Positions 16,324-28,600 of a stretch of DNA of 60,000 nucleotides are shown piece after piece. Below the pieces are notes generated by a model. The model ran no database searches, was not told where the DNA came from, and was given only the letters and a program-made list of their open reading frames with translations. Origin of the DNA: Cryptomeria japonica (lineage: Eukaryota; Streptophyta; Pinopsida; Cupressales; Cupressaceae); contig NC_081414.1 in assembly GCF_030272615.1 (NCBI RefSeq), positions 4,839,501-4,899,500 of the forward strand, read 5' to 3'. Both the position numbers and the translations under genes were made by a program. Each line of letters opens with the position of its first letter. Position 1 is the first letter of the stretch.

Positions 16324-18689
16324 TTTTAGGTTTTAGGTGTTATCAACCTTGTAAATCCTTTAATTATTTGTTTCTCTAATGTTATTTTTAAATTACCCAT
16401 AAGTGGTGCAATTGTTTTACAAATGATGGTGAAAGAGATAATGTAAAGATAAAGTTACTGTTACAATTTGAACTTTTGGAAAAGTACAAAATAGCTAGGC
16501 ATCCCCTTTGAAATATTCTATTTTTAGGTTTTTGGACACATGTAGGGTGTTGTAAGTGCATTTATGACAATTATGATAGATATTATAATGGGTCGCTATG
16601 AGTTAATTTATGGCAAAAGAATGCTATATTGGTCCAGTTTGGTGAGATATCTTATGATAGTTGTAGGAGCATCTATAAGTGGCTATTTTTAGCGACGTGC
16701 ATGATTTCAAGAAGGTAGGCATGAGTTTTTTTCTAGGTGTTTTCTCTCTCTATTGTATTGTGATACCATAGTGGTATTCACTCCCATGAGTTTCTATATA
16801 TTGGGGCCTTGAGTTAGTGAAAGTATCGAGTTTTGTTTAGCTATGTAAGTAATAGGGCGATGCCAGATTCTACAAAGTTCTTTAGAGAAGTGTTTTGTTG
16901 TTGTAACCTCACTTTGGATTATTAATATACTTGACTCTCTTTTTGTGGTGGAGTTTTTTTTCCTTAGGGGTTTATCCATGTATATCTAGTGTTAATTGAT
17001 TTATGGTTGCCTCTTTCTTTCTTTCTTTCTTTGATTCTACAATTACATCCTTTAAGGATTAATCTTTGGATTTAGATTTGTAAGCACTTAGTTTAAGTTC
17101 ATATTTTAAGCATGATTCACCTTATTAATTAATATTAAATTACAACCTGGACCAAAGTTTGACTTAAACCTTTACATTTAATATAATCCCATGACATAAT
17201 TTTGATTCTTCAAGCAATAGTTTTACAAGCATCGTCAACTTCCATCATGGTTAGGATAACCTTGTTAAAAGACGAAAAGGTTGTGGCAACCTCCTTAGGG
17301 ACTAACATAGGTTTTCAAACTAAGGGGATTTTTTGACAACACAATACTTGATTCTCAAAAGCAAAAAAATAAGACTTGAGTTTTGGATTTGTTGGTAAAA
17401 AGATTTGTCACTACGATTGTTTCTCCAAAATTGACCTTGTTTGCTCGGAGAGCAATGACAACCATGCCAATAGTTGGAGAGATTGCAATAAAACCACAAT
17501 ATTCCTATATGTTTGAGAGGGACAACTCCCTCATGTGATAAATGTATTTTGAGTTTTTGGGGTATTTAACCCATAAATGCTTAAAGAAAGTAGAAACGTT
17601 AAATGGGGAAATGTGAACTAAATTCTAAAATTCAACATATTCAGCTCATAATGCCAAGAACATGTTATGTTTGTCACTAATCTCATTCACATGTTATACT
17701 TAGGAAAACAAAGGTTATTATTAATGAGACACACAATGCATCAACAATAACACATAGTACACAATTTGAATGCACATTCAAAACTTTGTTTTCTATTACT
17801 TTGCGTGGACAATACTATTCAAGATCTTGCATACACTATCTTATGTGAAGATTTGCAACCCCTATATAACATCTTAAAGCATATATATAGGTTTAGGTTG
17901 GATAACCGCATGGGTTATATTACATAACCACCTTTTGTAACTACTTTTTGGGAAGTTACAATGGGTGACATAAATCACTTTTACAAAAAGATAATTTGAA
18001 TCTTTATAGCTCTTAATTCATAGGTGTTATGCTCAAGTAATTTTCCATATTCTCAAATGATCTCTTTGAATACACATAGATTATGTGCATTCATAAGCAT
18101 GACCTATCTTCTTCGAAGAATACTTTGACGTACTTGCTTACAAGTATTTAATCACATCCATTTTCCTTTACAACATTCTTGAGTATAATCATTATTCTTA
18201 CGTTTTTAATTTTTCCACACCTATTCACAAGTCAATATCTCTTTCAAATGAATTCCAACATTAGAGATTACAAGAGAATAGGCTCATAAATGCTTGATTT
18301 CAATAATAGAATATTTTCTTCCTCCTCAAAGAAAAGTGGTTTAGGCCCTCTCATTCACCAAGATGAGACCAAAGTGTGTCCTCAAAATTTTACAAAACAT
18401 TGAGCATCACATTGCATGACACCACCATTTATCTACATTACATGAGATGAAATGTCTTCATATCATCCTGCCCAAGAATCCAAATGCTTTGTTTATGCTT
18501 CATGTTTTACTATGCATGTTTGATTAGAGTATTTCCAAGTATAATATCTAATGAAATCCTCTTTTCTTTATGCTTTGATGACTGCCCATTCTCTATTTCT
18601 AGACATCTGATATAACTCGTGCATTGTGATAGTGCAAGTCTATTCCCCATATTGTTTTGTTTAGCATCACCAATAATCTTGTTGCCGAG
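16324..18689. other. AT-rich sequence without recognisable genes
   Basis: Apart from a (TTTC)n stretch near 17008-17031, nothing stands out. The first part may be LTR sequence of the Copia remnant just upstream. The rest contains no ORF with recognisable similarity on either strand. Confidence 0.4.
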
Positions 18690-19557
18690 AAAAAAATGTC
18701 CACACAACCACTGCAGGTCTAAATGGCATCTTAATAATAAGTTTTAGGGTGTCCTCGAGATATCCACCACATGGCGTCCATATAGAGACTGTGAGCGGTG
18801 AGGCCGAGGCATCCTTCTTTCCTGGGTTCAGACTCAATGTTGGTTGTTTGAGTGGACAATGCACATTATAGACCAGTACCTGCCGCACAGATTTATGAGG
18901 CATTTCAGAGTATAGCATGATATTGTGGGGGAGGAGAGGACCCATCTCCGCATTACCAGGGAGACCACCACATGGGGAGATGTTGTCGGGCCCTTTGAGG
19001 TTTGACTGAGTTGGACAGGTGCAGAGATAATTGTCTAGGAGGAGCAGCCAGAGATTGTGGACCCCGGCTGTACAGGAGCCTACGCAGCATGGTGGGAGGC
19101 ACGCCACCCAGTTTGATTGACTAGACCTAGTGCCTTAGAGGCAGATGAGATTTTGGAGGTAGCCAAAGGGGGAGCCATGGCACAGGAGACGCAACGGATG
19201 GACTATGAGCTGCAGATACTAAGGGCTAGACTAGCCCGGTCATAGACAGAGAGAGGGACATGTTTCGATGATCCATAAATCTAGGACAGAAGATGACTCT
19301 TTTTATAGAGTCTATGGAGGCATGGAGGTCCGCGGAAAGAGCACCGAGGGAGGCTCAGTATTATCGGAGCTTATATCAGGATGTAGTACCTCCCAATCAG
19401 TGGGCACCTAGCTTTGTAGAGAGGACACAATCCAGATAGACTCAAACACATACGTTGGGAGAGTTAGTAGGGATGAGAGCCCCGAGACCGCCACCAACAA
19501 GTCCATCTAGTGGCTGGGCAGACCCAGGTGCACAGGATAGGGAGACCAATTGCTAGC
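18690..19557 (+). pseudogene. Decayed plant-mobile-domain-type protein fragment of a Tat-like element
   Basis: The GC content rises sharply here. One plus-strand frame from about 18850 reads IDQYLPHRFMRHFRV, then DIVGEERTHLRITRETT, AYAAWWEARHPV, a helical stretch ELQILRARLAR, and EAQYYRSLYQDVVPPNQWAP. In-frame TAG and TGA codons and one shift near 19250 interrupt it. The motif order (Leu-Pro-x-Arg-x-x-Arg-x-Phe, a WW segment, then a coiled coil) parallels the plant mobile domain ORF at 36850-38530, which ends in a comparable coiled coil with EVEYYMRYYEDAMP. The domain is known from both cellular plant proteins and transposons. Here it is most simply the antisense ORF of a second Tat-type retrotransposon lying on the minus strand. 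Confidence 0.5.
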
Positions 19558-20440
19558 TCTCAAACTATGTGTGACATTTTGACCCTTCGAGGATTTTTCA
19601 TTGTATCATGATTGTACACATTATTTATTGAGATATATATATGAGATGAGACATGATCTTGGTGGTGATGCATATGTTGTACATTATTGATGGACTGTTT
19701 ATTATGGACTTTGATTTTTTATGTGATGATTGATGGATTATGATGGATGATGCATATGATTATGCTTATGACTTAATATGTTTGTGATGAAGGGTGGATG
19801 CATGATTATGTTATACGCCTATGTTTTTGTTATTATTGTAATGACATTATATGATATGATTCTAATATGCTTTGGATGCAGGATGGATGCATATGATATG
19901 ATATATATGTTATGATATGATGTTGTATTTATGTATGCAAGATATACAATGCATGGGATGGATGACATGTGATGGATTTTATGTATGGAATTTATACTAA
20001 TGCAATGATAATAAAATGATGAGTGCATAATGGAAATGATGTGAATAATGCTTATAAATGGAATGAACTAGCAAAATTTTAATGGCTAAGGACAACTGCA
20101 CCTATACGCAAGTGAATGAAATGGGTAATAAAATGATATGAAAATGATGTTATGTCATTAAAAATGAGATTGTAAATGGATGCAAATGAATCTACATATG
20201 TAAATGAATGAATCTAAATAATATGTCCTAAAATGATTCTTAATGAACCTAAATGAGTACTAATCATCTTAAATGCAATGCAAATAAATTCTAATAATGA
20301 TAATTTATTCTAATATAACACATGGGGTATATGCAACCTATATGAAGACCTAAAATGAACCTAGAACATGCAACATAACTTAGATGAAAATGCAATGGAT
20401 GCATGATAGAGATGTGAAGATTTTCTTTTTGTAATATGCT
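19558..20440. repeat. ATG/ATATGAT-rich low-complexity spacer
   Basis: This is cryptic simple sequence made of GATG, ATGCAT and ATATGATATG words with no coding potential. A similar CATATCATATC-rich spacer lies at 36500-36660 beside the other plant mobile domain ORF, in mirrored orientation. It is therefore probably the untranslated spacer between the antisense ORF and the integrase of a Tat-like element. Confidence 0.5.
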
Positions 20441-20602
20441 AATCATAATACAATGAAGGTAAATGGAAATGGAAGACGGGGGAGAGAGAAAGTGAATAAA
20501 TTGGAGTCTCTGGGGAAAGAGGGATGGAATGAAATGAATGAAAATGGGGTGGGTGGGGGGGTGGTTTCTTGTTGTGTAGATGTGGAGAGCAAACCTAGTT
20601 TG

Positions 20603-21505
20603 TGTAAGGAAGCTAAGTAGGGAAACAAATTCTTACACTAACCTTGAGAGGAGGGTAATGCAAAACTTTTATAAATCGTTACAATAGTTATAGAAACTTA
20701 ACATAAATAAACACAATATCATGCATACCACAACACAACAACGCAATGATTTATGTGGGGAAAATCCTTTCAGGAAAAAAACCCCCACACTCCAAAAGCA
20801 ACTCAATATATTAATCAACAATCAATAACATATTACAATACTTGCAGATCAAGCTCTTCACAGGAGTACCACTAATCAAAGACTTAGAGGCAACTCAATA
20901 TCCATAAGACTCTTACACACAACCTCTATCTCATGCACCTCATAGATAGGAGATACAATACAAGAAACCGACAAACGGTATTACAAAACCATGGGCTAAA
21001 ACCACCTAATAAATTAGAGCCGACCTTATCTCCATTCTAGATGCCCTATGATGTGTCAAATCACACATCAACATGTGTTCCTCCCTTTTATAGCTCATTT
21101 ATGTGTCCAATGCATTTTATATTTCCTATTTCAGGAGTCCAAACTTCTAGAGGCCATAACTTGTGAACCAGGTGTCTGATTGATGAACCATTTAATGTGT
21201 CGAAAAGATCGCGAAGTGTTCTTTCACCTCGTAACCCGCTATGTTGGTTATTCCCACTTTTTAGGGAATTTTAGAGAATATAAAGTCCTCAAAATTAAAT
21301 TTAAACCTTTCATCACACCCTTCAAAAACACAAACTTTAATATCTTCAAAACTAGTTATGATCTTGCGATGAAAATTTGTCGCCATGTTTATCTAGCCAA
21401 TCCGAAGTTTTGGGGAGAATTTTGCACCATTTCATGCTCAAACAAAAACTTACTATAAATTGTAACCTCATGTAAATGCAAGGTTGAAACACCATTTTCC
21501 CAACA
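20603..21505. mobile_element. Probable solo LTR, 903 bp
   Basis: The segment runs from TGTAAGGAAG to CCCAACA (TG...CA) and is flanked by GTTTG (20598-20602) and ATTTG (21506-21510), a 4-of-5 target-duplication match. It has a GAGAGGAGGGTAATG block near its left end and a TGTGGGGAAAATCC...CCCCACACTCC hairpin-like block at 20754-20793, both similar in kind to features in the other LTRs here. No internal region, primer-binding site or ORF is evident. Confidence 0.5.
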
Positions 21506-21764
21506 ATTTGATATTATCGAGGATTATCTATATCACTGGTTATATGAATCAGAATGTTGTGAATATCCAAGGCGTTGAGTATCCTCTTAGAAAATAGGTA
21601 TCTCTATGCACACAGACTCACAAACACCAAGATGATGTAAATCTGAGACCGCAAGATCATACAAGAGAAACCATAAAACATGTCATACCACAAATAATGT
21701 CCCAATATACACCGACCCAAGACATACCAAGATATAGGATGATCATGGTAGTCCTAGATAGGAG

Positions 21765-22224
21765 TGTTAGGGTTTAGGCAAATCTGGAGCAAATACAAAT
21801 TAATAATTATATGCAAATTTGAATACACAAAGATGAAGAAAAACAAAACACAAAATAACACAAAGATTTAACGCGGTTCACCCAAGATGGGCTACATCCA
21901 TAGAAAACAGTTGTCCAATCTAATTCTTATTATCTAGTAAATCAGTACAACACCATTTCAGTGCTTTATACATTTTAGCTGCTTATAACGTGCAATTTTA
22001 GGGCAACATACAAAGTTGGCTAACAAAGATTAACCCTAACCCTAAAAGGAATATTCTTATAATCTTTTCCTCATACTCATATTCTTGTACTTGTACTCAT
22101 ATTCTTGTACATGTACGAGAATTTTGGGGGGAGCCTTCGGCTCCCCATTACTCTAGCCCTTTGGACCGACATGTCCACCCAATGAGTGTACAATACTTGC
22201 ATGATTAATCACCACATACCAACA
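21765..22224 (-). mobile_element. 3' LTR of the base-layer Copia element
   Basis: On the minus strand the 460-bp LTR starts TGTTGGTATGTGG at 22224 and ends CCCTAACA at 21765. It is preceded by the polypurine tract CCAAGTGGGAGAT (22225-22237 on the minus strand). This follows directly on the end of a Copia RNase H gene in the same orientation. The 5' LTR must lie beyond the right end of the window because the body of this element is interrupted by several later insertions. Confidence 0.7.
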
Positions 22225-22329
22225 ATCTCCCACTTGGAGACTAATCCTAGATGACACCACTACACTTGCAACTCCCACTAGATAAAACACCTAAGCTTGG
22301 TTGTTCCTTTATGCTTGATTTTTACTCAA

Positions 22330-24608
22330 AAAGGCCAATAGAAGCTAACGAGGAAATCAACTTCTCCCGTGTGACTATCTTTGTAAACATATCTGCAGGA
22401 TTGTCACTTTCCTGAATCTTCTCAAGCTGTAACTAACCATCCTCCAAAACAGACTGTATGAACTTGTACATGAGTTGAAAGTGTTTTGTCCTCGAATGAA
22501 GAGCAAAATTCTTTGCAAGATGAATGACACTCTAGCTATCAGTGTACAATGGGCTATCCTCCTGCATCTGGACCAATTCCTCTAAAAAACATTGTAACCA
22601 AATCATCTCCTTGCTAGCTTTAGTAGTAGCCACATACTCAACTTCAGTGGTTGAAAGTGCAACAACCTTTTGCAGTCTAGAAATCCAACTAACTGCAGTG
22701 CCCCCTACAATGAAAACATACCCTATAGTACTCCTCCTGGTATTAATATCACCTGCCAGATCAAAGTCAACATATCCTTGTATAGCAACATTTGATCCTT
22801 TAAAACATAAGGCCTTGGTAGTAGTACCTTTCAAATACCTGAGAATCCATTTGACACCATTCCAATGTTCTATGTTACAAGTGCGGTTGTCATTGCAACA
22901 AAAGATCGACCAGTTAATGCCCGATACAACCACTAGACTTATAGAGTCCATAGAAGATGGTTAATCTATGTCACAAGCCCTAGTGTTGCACTGCACAACA
23001 CAAGGAGAACAAGGACACACACCTTGCAACAATCCTCCCCCAGCGCAAGTGAGGGCTTTGAACCTATGACCAAGATATGATACCACTTGTTACAAGTGTG
23101 GTTATCATTGCACCAAAAGATCAACCCGTTGATGCCTGATACAACCACTTAACTTATAGAATCCACAAGTGGCGATTAAGCCATGTCACAAACCCGAGCG
23201 TTGTGCTGCACAACACAAGGAGACCAAGGACGCACACCTTGCAACATTCTATTCCCGGATTGCTCATATACCTGCTCACAACTCTCATTGCATGTGCAAT
23301 ATTTGGTCGTGTGCATACCATCACATACATCAGATTACCAATAGTTGAGAAATACAAAATGTTAGATATTTTGTTAACCTCTTTCTATGTCTTTGGACAC
23401 GTCTCCTTAATTGATTTGAAATGACTAGCCAAAGATGTACTAACTGCTTTGGAATTTTGCATGTTAAATCTTTTCAACACCTTCCTTATATACTCACTTT
23501 GGGACAAGTTAATATTCTATTTTTCCTGTCCCATGAAATCCTCATACCAAGAATTTGTTTAGCTACACCCAAATCCTTCATAGCAAATGACCTTGCTAAT
23601 TTCTGTTTAAGTTTATTTATATGCCTCATGTTAGACCCAACAATAAGCATGTCATCAACATAAAGTAACAGGATAATATAACTATCATTATCCTAGATCT
23701 TAAAATAAACACAATGATCAGAATGACATCTATGGTAATCTTGTTCAACCATGAAACTATCAAATTTCAAATACCATTGTTGGGGTGCTTGCTTTAGTCC
23801 ATATAGACTCTTCTTCAAACTGCACACTAACTCCTTCTTACCTTTGACCTCATATCCCTATGGTTGTTGCATGTAGATTTCCTTATCCAAATCCCTATGG
23901 AGAAAAGTGGTTTTAACATCTAGTTATTCAAGATGCAAGTCTTCTGCAACCACAAGACTTATAACAGTTCTAATTGTAGTCATTTTTACAACTGGAGAAA
24001 ATATTTCATCAAAATCTATACCCTTTTTTTTGTGCAAAACCTTTTACCACAAGTCTGGCCTTATATCTTTTATGTCCTTCATCCTCCTCCTTCAGCCTAT
24101 ACACCCATTTATTTGGCAAGGCTTTTTTTTTTTCTGCATGTAATGGGACTAAGTCCCAAGTCTTATTCTACATCAAGGACTCCATCTCCTCTTTCATGCC
24201 TAGCTGCTATTGTTGTTTGGCATCCACCTGCATTGCTTCTTCATATCCTTTTGGTTCACAAAAATCAGTTAATAGAATATAATACAAAGAAGGAGAAAAT
24301 ATTTCATGAGGTATATTTAACCTCATGGAACATCTAACACTTGCAGGAGTTTGTGGGATATTTTGCTGTTGCTGAGCATCACGTACCAATGGAATTTTAT
24401 TTTCAAGAATCTCATCCAACACCACATATTCTTTTTTGGCATGTTCATGCTTCTTTTCCTGCATCCGTTCTTTATACATGACCTTCTCATAGAATATTAC
24501 ATCTCTACTTCTAATTATTTTCTGATTTTCAAAATTCCATAACCAATAATCAAAGTCATCCATTCCATATCCAATGAAGGCACATTTTTTAGATTTAGCC
24601 TCAAAATT
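22330..24608 (-). pseudogene. Base-layer Copia pol, reverse transcriptase and RNase H part
   Basis: Reading down the minus strand from 24608, the sequence gives the post-integrase linker (GYGMDDFDYWLW, IIRSRDVIF), the RT with the YVDD box (LLLYVDDMLIVG near 23640-23690), IGNLMYVMVCTRPNIAHAM, the RNase H stretch ILRYLKGTTTKAL, WISRLQKVVALSTTEVEY, and the C terminus (HSRTKHFQLMYKF near 22460-22520). These are the domains of a Ty1/Copia polyprotein in normal order. Stops and shifts are frequent around 23400-24200, so the gene is dead. A TRIM element sits inside it at 22873-23246, and it is cut at 24608 by the Tat composite. Its integrase half resumes in the same frame at 45854. Confidence 0.85.
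22873..23246 (-). mobile_element. TRIM element with 159-bp LTRs, nested in Copia RNase H
   Basis: Two direct repeats of exactly 159 bp (22873-23031 and 23088-23246) start TGTTACAAG and end TTGCAACA. They enclose only 56 bp. On the minus strand the internal piece opens with TGGTATCATATC two bases after the LTR, a decayed initiator-tRNA-Met primer site, and closes with a GGGGGAGGAT polypurine tract. This is the definition of a terminal-repeat retrotransposon in miniature. A perfect TTCTA duplication (22868-22872 and 23247-23251) flanks it, and the Copia reading frame continues across when it is disregarded. Confidence 0.92.
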
Positions 24609-24631
24609 GGTTCTGTATGTTGGAAAATCGA

Positions 24632-25082
24632 TGTTGGTGTAAATAAATATTCATTATGGATATTATTACACTTTACTTAAGTTAACTTAGGATAATGCAT
24701 TTCTTCGTAGTTTGGATTTGAGACACTTAGGGAAGTGTGCACATAGGGATAGAGCTTGTAGGATAAATTCCACCTTTTGTGGTCTTGTTTTGTTGTTACA
24801 CTCCACATTCGGTGGGTCATCCACCTCTTGTGGAATATTATATTATTTCTCCTACCTACCCCTAGTATTTCTTACCTACCCTTGTTTCTCATTGAGCCAC
24901 ATGTCATGATTGTGTGCTCGTACATCCATATGGCCTTGCCTATATAAGAAAGCCTATACTCATTGTATTAGTGAATCCAATTAATCATTTTCATATTGAT
25001 GAGAATACAGTTTGTTCTTGTCATTCTTTTGTCTCTATTTTTATACTTTTCATTGTGCCCTTGATCTTAGCAAAATCTCACA
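24632..25082 (+). repeat. 5' LTR of the Copia element
   Basis: It runs from TGTTGGTGTAAATAAAT to AAATCTCACA and is followed at once by the primer-binding site. A TATATAAGAA box near 24941 is the likely core promoter of the element, with transcription expected to start roughly 30 bases downstream. Compared with the 3' LTR it has 13 extra bases near 24898. Confidence 0.92.
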
Positions 25083-25095
25083 TGGTATCAGAGCC
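25083..25095 (+). promoter_or_regulatory. Primer-binding site, initiator tRNA-Met
   Basis: TGGTATCAGAGCC directly abuts the LTR and is the standard plant Copia primer site, complementary to the 3' end of initiator tRNA-Met. Confidence 0.95.
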
Positions 25096-26106
25096 ATTGG
25101 GGCTTCATTGATTGGTTTTTGGAGACATCGTGGAAGACTTCTATTTTCGGATCTGAGGGACTGTGTTTTTTGGAGGTATCTTAGAGCATTTTTGACCTCA
25201 CCATTGCGTCCGGGAGGTCGTTTCCATAAAAATTGAGTATAAATTCGACCTATTTTGGTGAAAATCGATTTTTGGGTGTGGAGGAAATTTTCTGCCCAAT
25301 TCGAGCGGTACGGTACGGAATTTTCAGATTTTTTTCAAAAAAAAAATAAAAATTATTTTCCAGTTTGAAAATTTTTTTTTGAATTTTTTTTTTGGGATCC
25401 GTACCTTCTACCTAGTCAGCAGCGCACAGTCAGCAACGGCCAGTCAGTGCCCAGTCAGCGCCTAGTCAGCATTTTCTTTGGAAATTTTTATACCCCTCTC
25501 CGTTGAGCAGTTTGAATTTTTGGGTCAACTTTGGAGGCCCATAACTTGCTCAATTTTGCTCCTTTTTGGGTGCAATTTTTTTTTTGATTTGGGATATTTT
25601 TTCGTGCTCTTCGCAGTGGTGTGGTTATTTTTTGGTTTTGGTGCACAGGTTTTTTGAAATTTTCAGATTCTCTCAGCTGTACCTGTCCAATCCTCAATTC
25701 TGCAACTTCAAAGGCCTCGTTTGAGCTCATACGACCTCCTTTTCAGGTGCCGTTTTTTTTAAAGTGCATGTTTTTCCATCTACGTTCATAATCTATGATC
25801 AGATTTCAGAGATTTTAAGAAGAAATTGTACTTTCAGATATTGGTCTTATTTGGCCTATTTGGTACTTGTAAATTGCTTGGATCTTAGTTTAGATCTCTT
25901 GCATTATTAGTTTGAGTCTCTTTTGGCCTTATTGAGGCAGTTGTAAAATTGAAATCAGAAGTCCACTTTGCCATTTTTTGCAAGTGGTCCATTGTACATG
26001 CACTAAGTATAAAGTGCCAAATCATCACTTTTGGGGGGGTTCTTTGATTGAGTGAATTTGGGGGGGTGTCTTGTGTGATTGTGCCTCTCTTTCCTTGTGC
26101 TCTTTC
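25096..26106 (+). other. Copia leader with AGTCAG repeats
   Basis: This untranslated leader of about 1 kb separates the primer site from gag. It is rich in T and G runs. At 25414-25470 it holds five AGTCAG words at 25414, 25428, 25442, 25453 and 25464, spaced 14, 14, 11 and 11 bases. No ORF is supported. Confidence 0.6.
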
Positions 26107-27064
26107 ATTTTTGTTGCAACGAGTCCTCATAAATTTCCACCTTTAACTCCACATAATTATGCATCATGGAAAATTAAAGTATGGAGCAAATTAATGGAAA
26201 AAGGTCTCACACATTACATAGATGGAACAATAGCAACACCACCTGATCCTAAGGCCGATCCTAATGCTCAGTTAGAATGGCTCACTAAGAATTGCATGGC
26301 TCTTGGAACTTTGCACATGTATCAGATGACCTCATCTTTCATATTGAGAAGTGTACTACAATCAAAGATGCTTGGGATATGTTTCAGAAATTGTATGGTC
26401 AAGTTGATGAAATCAGAGGTTATAAGATTGACAATGAGCTCACCAACTTGGATCCCAAGAGTTTTGATTCAATCCAAGATTATGTCACCAAAGCAAATGA
26501 GCTAAGAGCAAAGCTTAAGGATTGTGGAATTGACAAAAAGGATGCTCAGTTGATATTCAACTTGTTGGACAAGCTTGCACCAAAATATGCAGCATTTGTG
26601 TCTAGCTTCCAAACTCATCGTTTGATAGTGGGGAGTTCCTATGTTATGCCTTCATTTGATGCTTTCACAGAAATGTTGATATTGGAACAATCTAAGCTAT
26701 TGAACATGGGGCTTCTCAAGTCTTCAAAGTCCCAGGCTTTGGTGGCTAATCAAGGGAATCAAGGAAGTCAAGGCAAAGACTCCAACAAGAAGAAGAAGCA
26801 CTCCAAGTCTAAGCCACAACATGAAAAAGGACAATCATCCTCTCCATCACAAGGTGATTTTTCATCCTCTTCCAAGAAGGGGACACCACCTAAGAAGGAT
26901 AAGACAACTTGTGCATATTGCAAGAAGTGTGGTCATGATGAGCATTGATGCCACACCAAGCAAGTTGATGAGTTAACTAATCTTCTTAAGAAAAACAACA
27001 TCAACTTTCCATCTGCCTACACAAAGAAGGATTCATCTCCTTCCTCTTCCTCGCAGTCTAAGGG
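26107..27064 (+). pseudogene. Copia gag (UBN2-type) with zinc knuckle
   Basis: Gag would form the virus-like particle that packages the element RNA. The N-terminal part reads FPPLTPHNYASWKIKVWSKL, typical of UBN2-type gag. A frameshift near 26320 (after ALGTLHMY) moves the rest to another frame, where FHIEKCTTIKDAWDMFQKLY, ELRAKLKDCGIDKKDAQLIF and a Lys/Ser-rich linker follow. The CX2CX4HX4C knuckle begins CAYCKKCGHDEH near 26911, but its next codon is TGA, probably from CGA. No clear ATG was found at the start; the frame is open from before 26107. One frameshift and one stop make it inactive. Confidence 0.85.
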
Positions 27065-28600
27065 AAAAGGGCAAGCATTTGTGGCTACAACAAGTTTTTC
27101 ACAGCAGTGGATACTTGACTCAGGTGCCTCATATCACATGGGTTCTACAAAGGAGCAGTTTTCTTCATTGGAGCCATCTAAGGTACCTCACATTTACATA
27201 GGTGATGATACACAAGTAGAGGTTGAAGGGAAAGGTTTAGTTGACATGGATGATGTAACATTTGAGAATGTTCTCTGTGTTCCTAACTTGTCTACCAACC
27301 TTCTCTCTATCTACCAAATCACTCACTATGGGAATGGGAAAAAGGTTGAGTTTACACTATATTCAGTTGTGGTAAAGGAACTTGATGATGATGCCATGGT
27401 AGCAGTGGGACAAGTCAATGACAACTCAAGGCTTTATTCATTCTCCCACTTTGTGCCAAGTTCACCTTCTAGGGCCTTGCTTACTCATTCAAATTCAAAA
27501 AGTAAGCTATGGCATGAGCGGTTCGGTCACCTCAACTACCACTATCTTCAGCAGCTTAGCACTAAAGACATGGTCACAGGTCTACCTTGAATCAGTTTTT
27601 TAGAGGGTGTATGTTCAGGTTGTTCCATGGGCAAGCATCCCGAGGAAAAGTTTGATAAGGGGAAAACTTGGAGAGCTTTGGAAGTTCTTCAACTTGTTCA
27701 CAACGATGTAGCAGGTCCATTTCCAACACCTTCATTTAGCAAGGCCCGCTATATCCTCACCTTCATTGATGACTACTCTTGCTTCACTTGGGTCTACTTT
27801 CTCATTCATAAGAGTGAAGTATTTGACAGATTTTAGGACTTCAAGACTCGTGTGGAGAAGCAATCCGGGAAAGTGGTGAAGATTCTTCGCACAGATAATG
27901 GAAGGGAATATGTGAACAAAATACTTGAGGATTTTTGTACATTTGAGGGGATTGATCTTCAACATTCTGTTGCATACACTCCACAACAGAATGGAGTTGC
28001 AGAGCGCAAGAATAGAACTCTCAAAGAAATGGCTAGCTGTATGATACATGCATGTTCTCTTGATCCCGCCTTTTGGGCAGAGGCTATCAGTTGTGCCACA
28101 CATATCCAAAATCGGGTTCCTCACAAAGCTTTGCAAGGTATTACTCCTTTCGAGGCTTGGGCTGGTAGGAAACCGATTGTGAGACATTTCAGAGTCTTTG
28201 GGTGTCCAGCATGGGCTTGCATACCTCCACAGAAATGCAAGGCATTGGAACCTCAGAGTCGGCCTTGCATATTTGTTGGATATCCTGAGGGTGTTAAGGC
28301 ATATAGATTGATGGATCCTGAGACACATGAGGTGTTCATTGAGAGGAGTGTTCACTTTCCTATCTTAGCCTCTCTACCTCCTCCACCTTACTCCATTGTG
28401 GATAGTGATGTTAGTGATTTAGATGATGAGACTCCTTCAAATCCGACTCACAGGGTTACACCTCTGCAGGGTCCACTCGCAGTTGAGGAGCCTTGTTCTC
28501 CACCTCCACCTAGACCTCGTTGGTCTCAACAGACACTTGAGTCTGCGGGTTCTCTTGTTGGGCATCCTTCAGATACATGGAGAACTCGATCACAACATTA
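27065..28600 (+). pseudogene. Copia protease and integrase
   Basis: The aspartic protease signature WILDSGASYHM lies at 27108-27140. It is followed by the GAG-pre-integrase segment (KLWHERFGHLNYHYL) and the integrase core. The acidic catalytic residues are visible in LVHNDVAGPF (near 27695), RTDNGREYV (near 27890) and QQNGVAERKNRT (near 27985). The C-terminal GKPIV/VFGCPAW region and a Pro-rich linker follow to the stop at 28599. In-frame stops are at 27588 (TGA), 27835 (TAG, where Gln is expected in FQDFKTR) and 28599 (TAG). The enzyme set would mature the polyprotein and integrate the cDNA. Here the catalytic residues survive, but the frame does not. Confidence 0.9.

Noticed and set aside
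18667-19107. A 146-codon minus-strand ORF in a GC-rich stretch.
   Set aside because: It is the antisense shadow of the decayed plus-strand mobile-domain-like frame, which carries recognisable motifs and stops of the expected kind.
22028-22045. AACCCTAACCCTAAA, resembling plant telomere repeat.
   Set aside because: Only two units, inside an LTR. No array.
22542-22964. A 140-codon plus-strand ORF.
   Set aside because: It is antisense to the Copia RNase H frame, which has clear motifs, and runs over the TRIM boundary.
27732-28355. A 207-codon minus-strand ORF.
   Set aside because: It is antisense to the Copia integrase core and has no similarity of its own.
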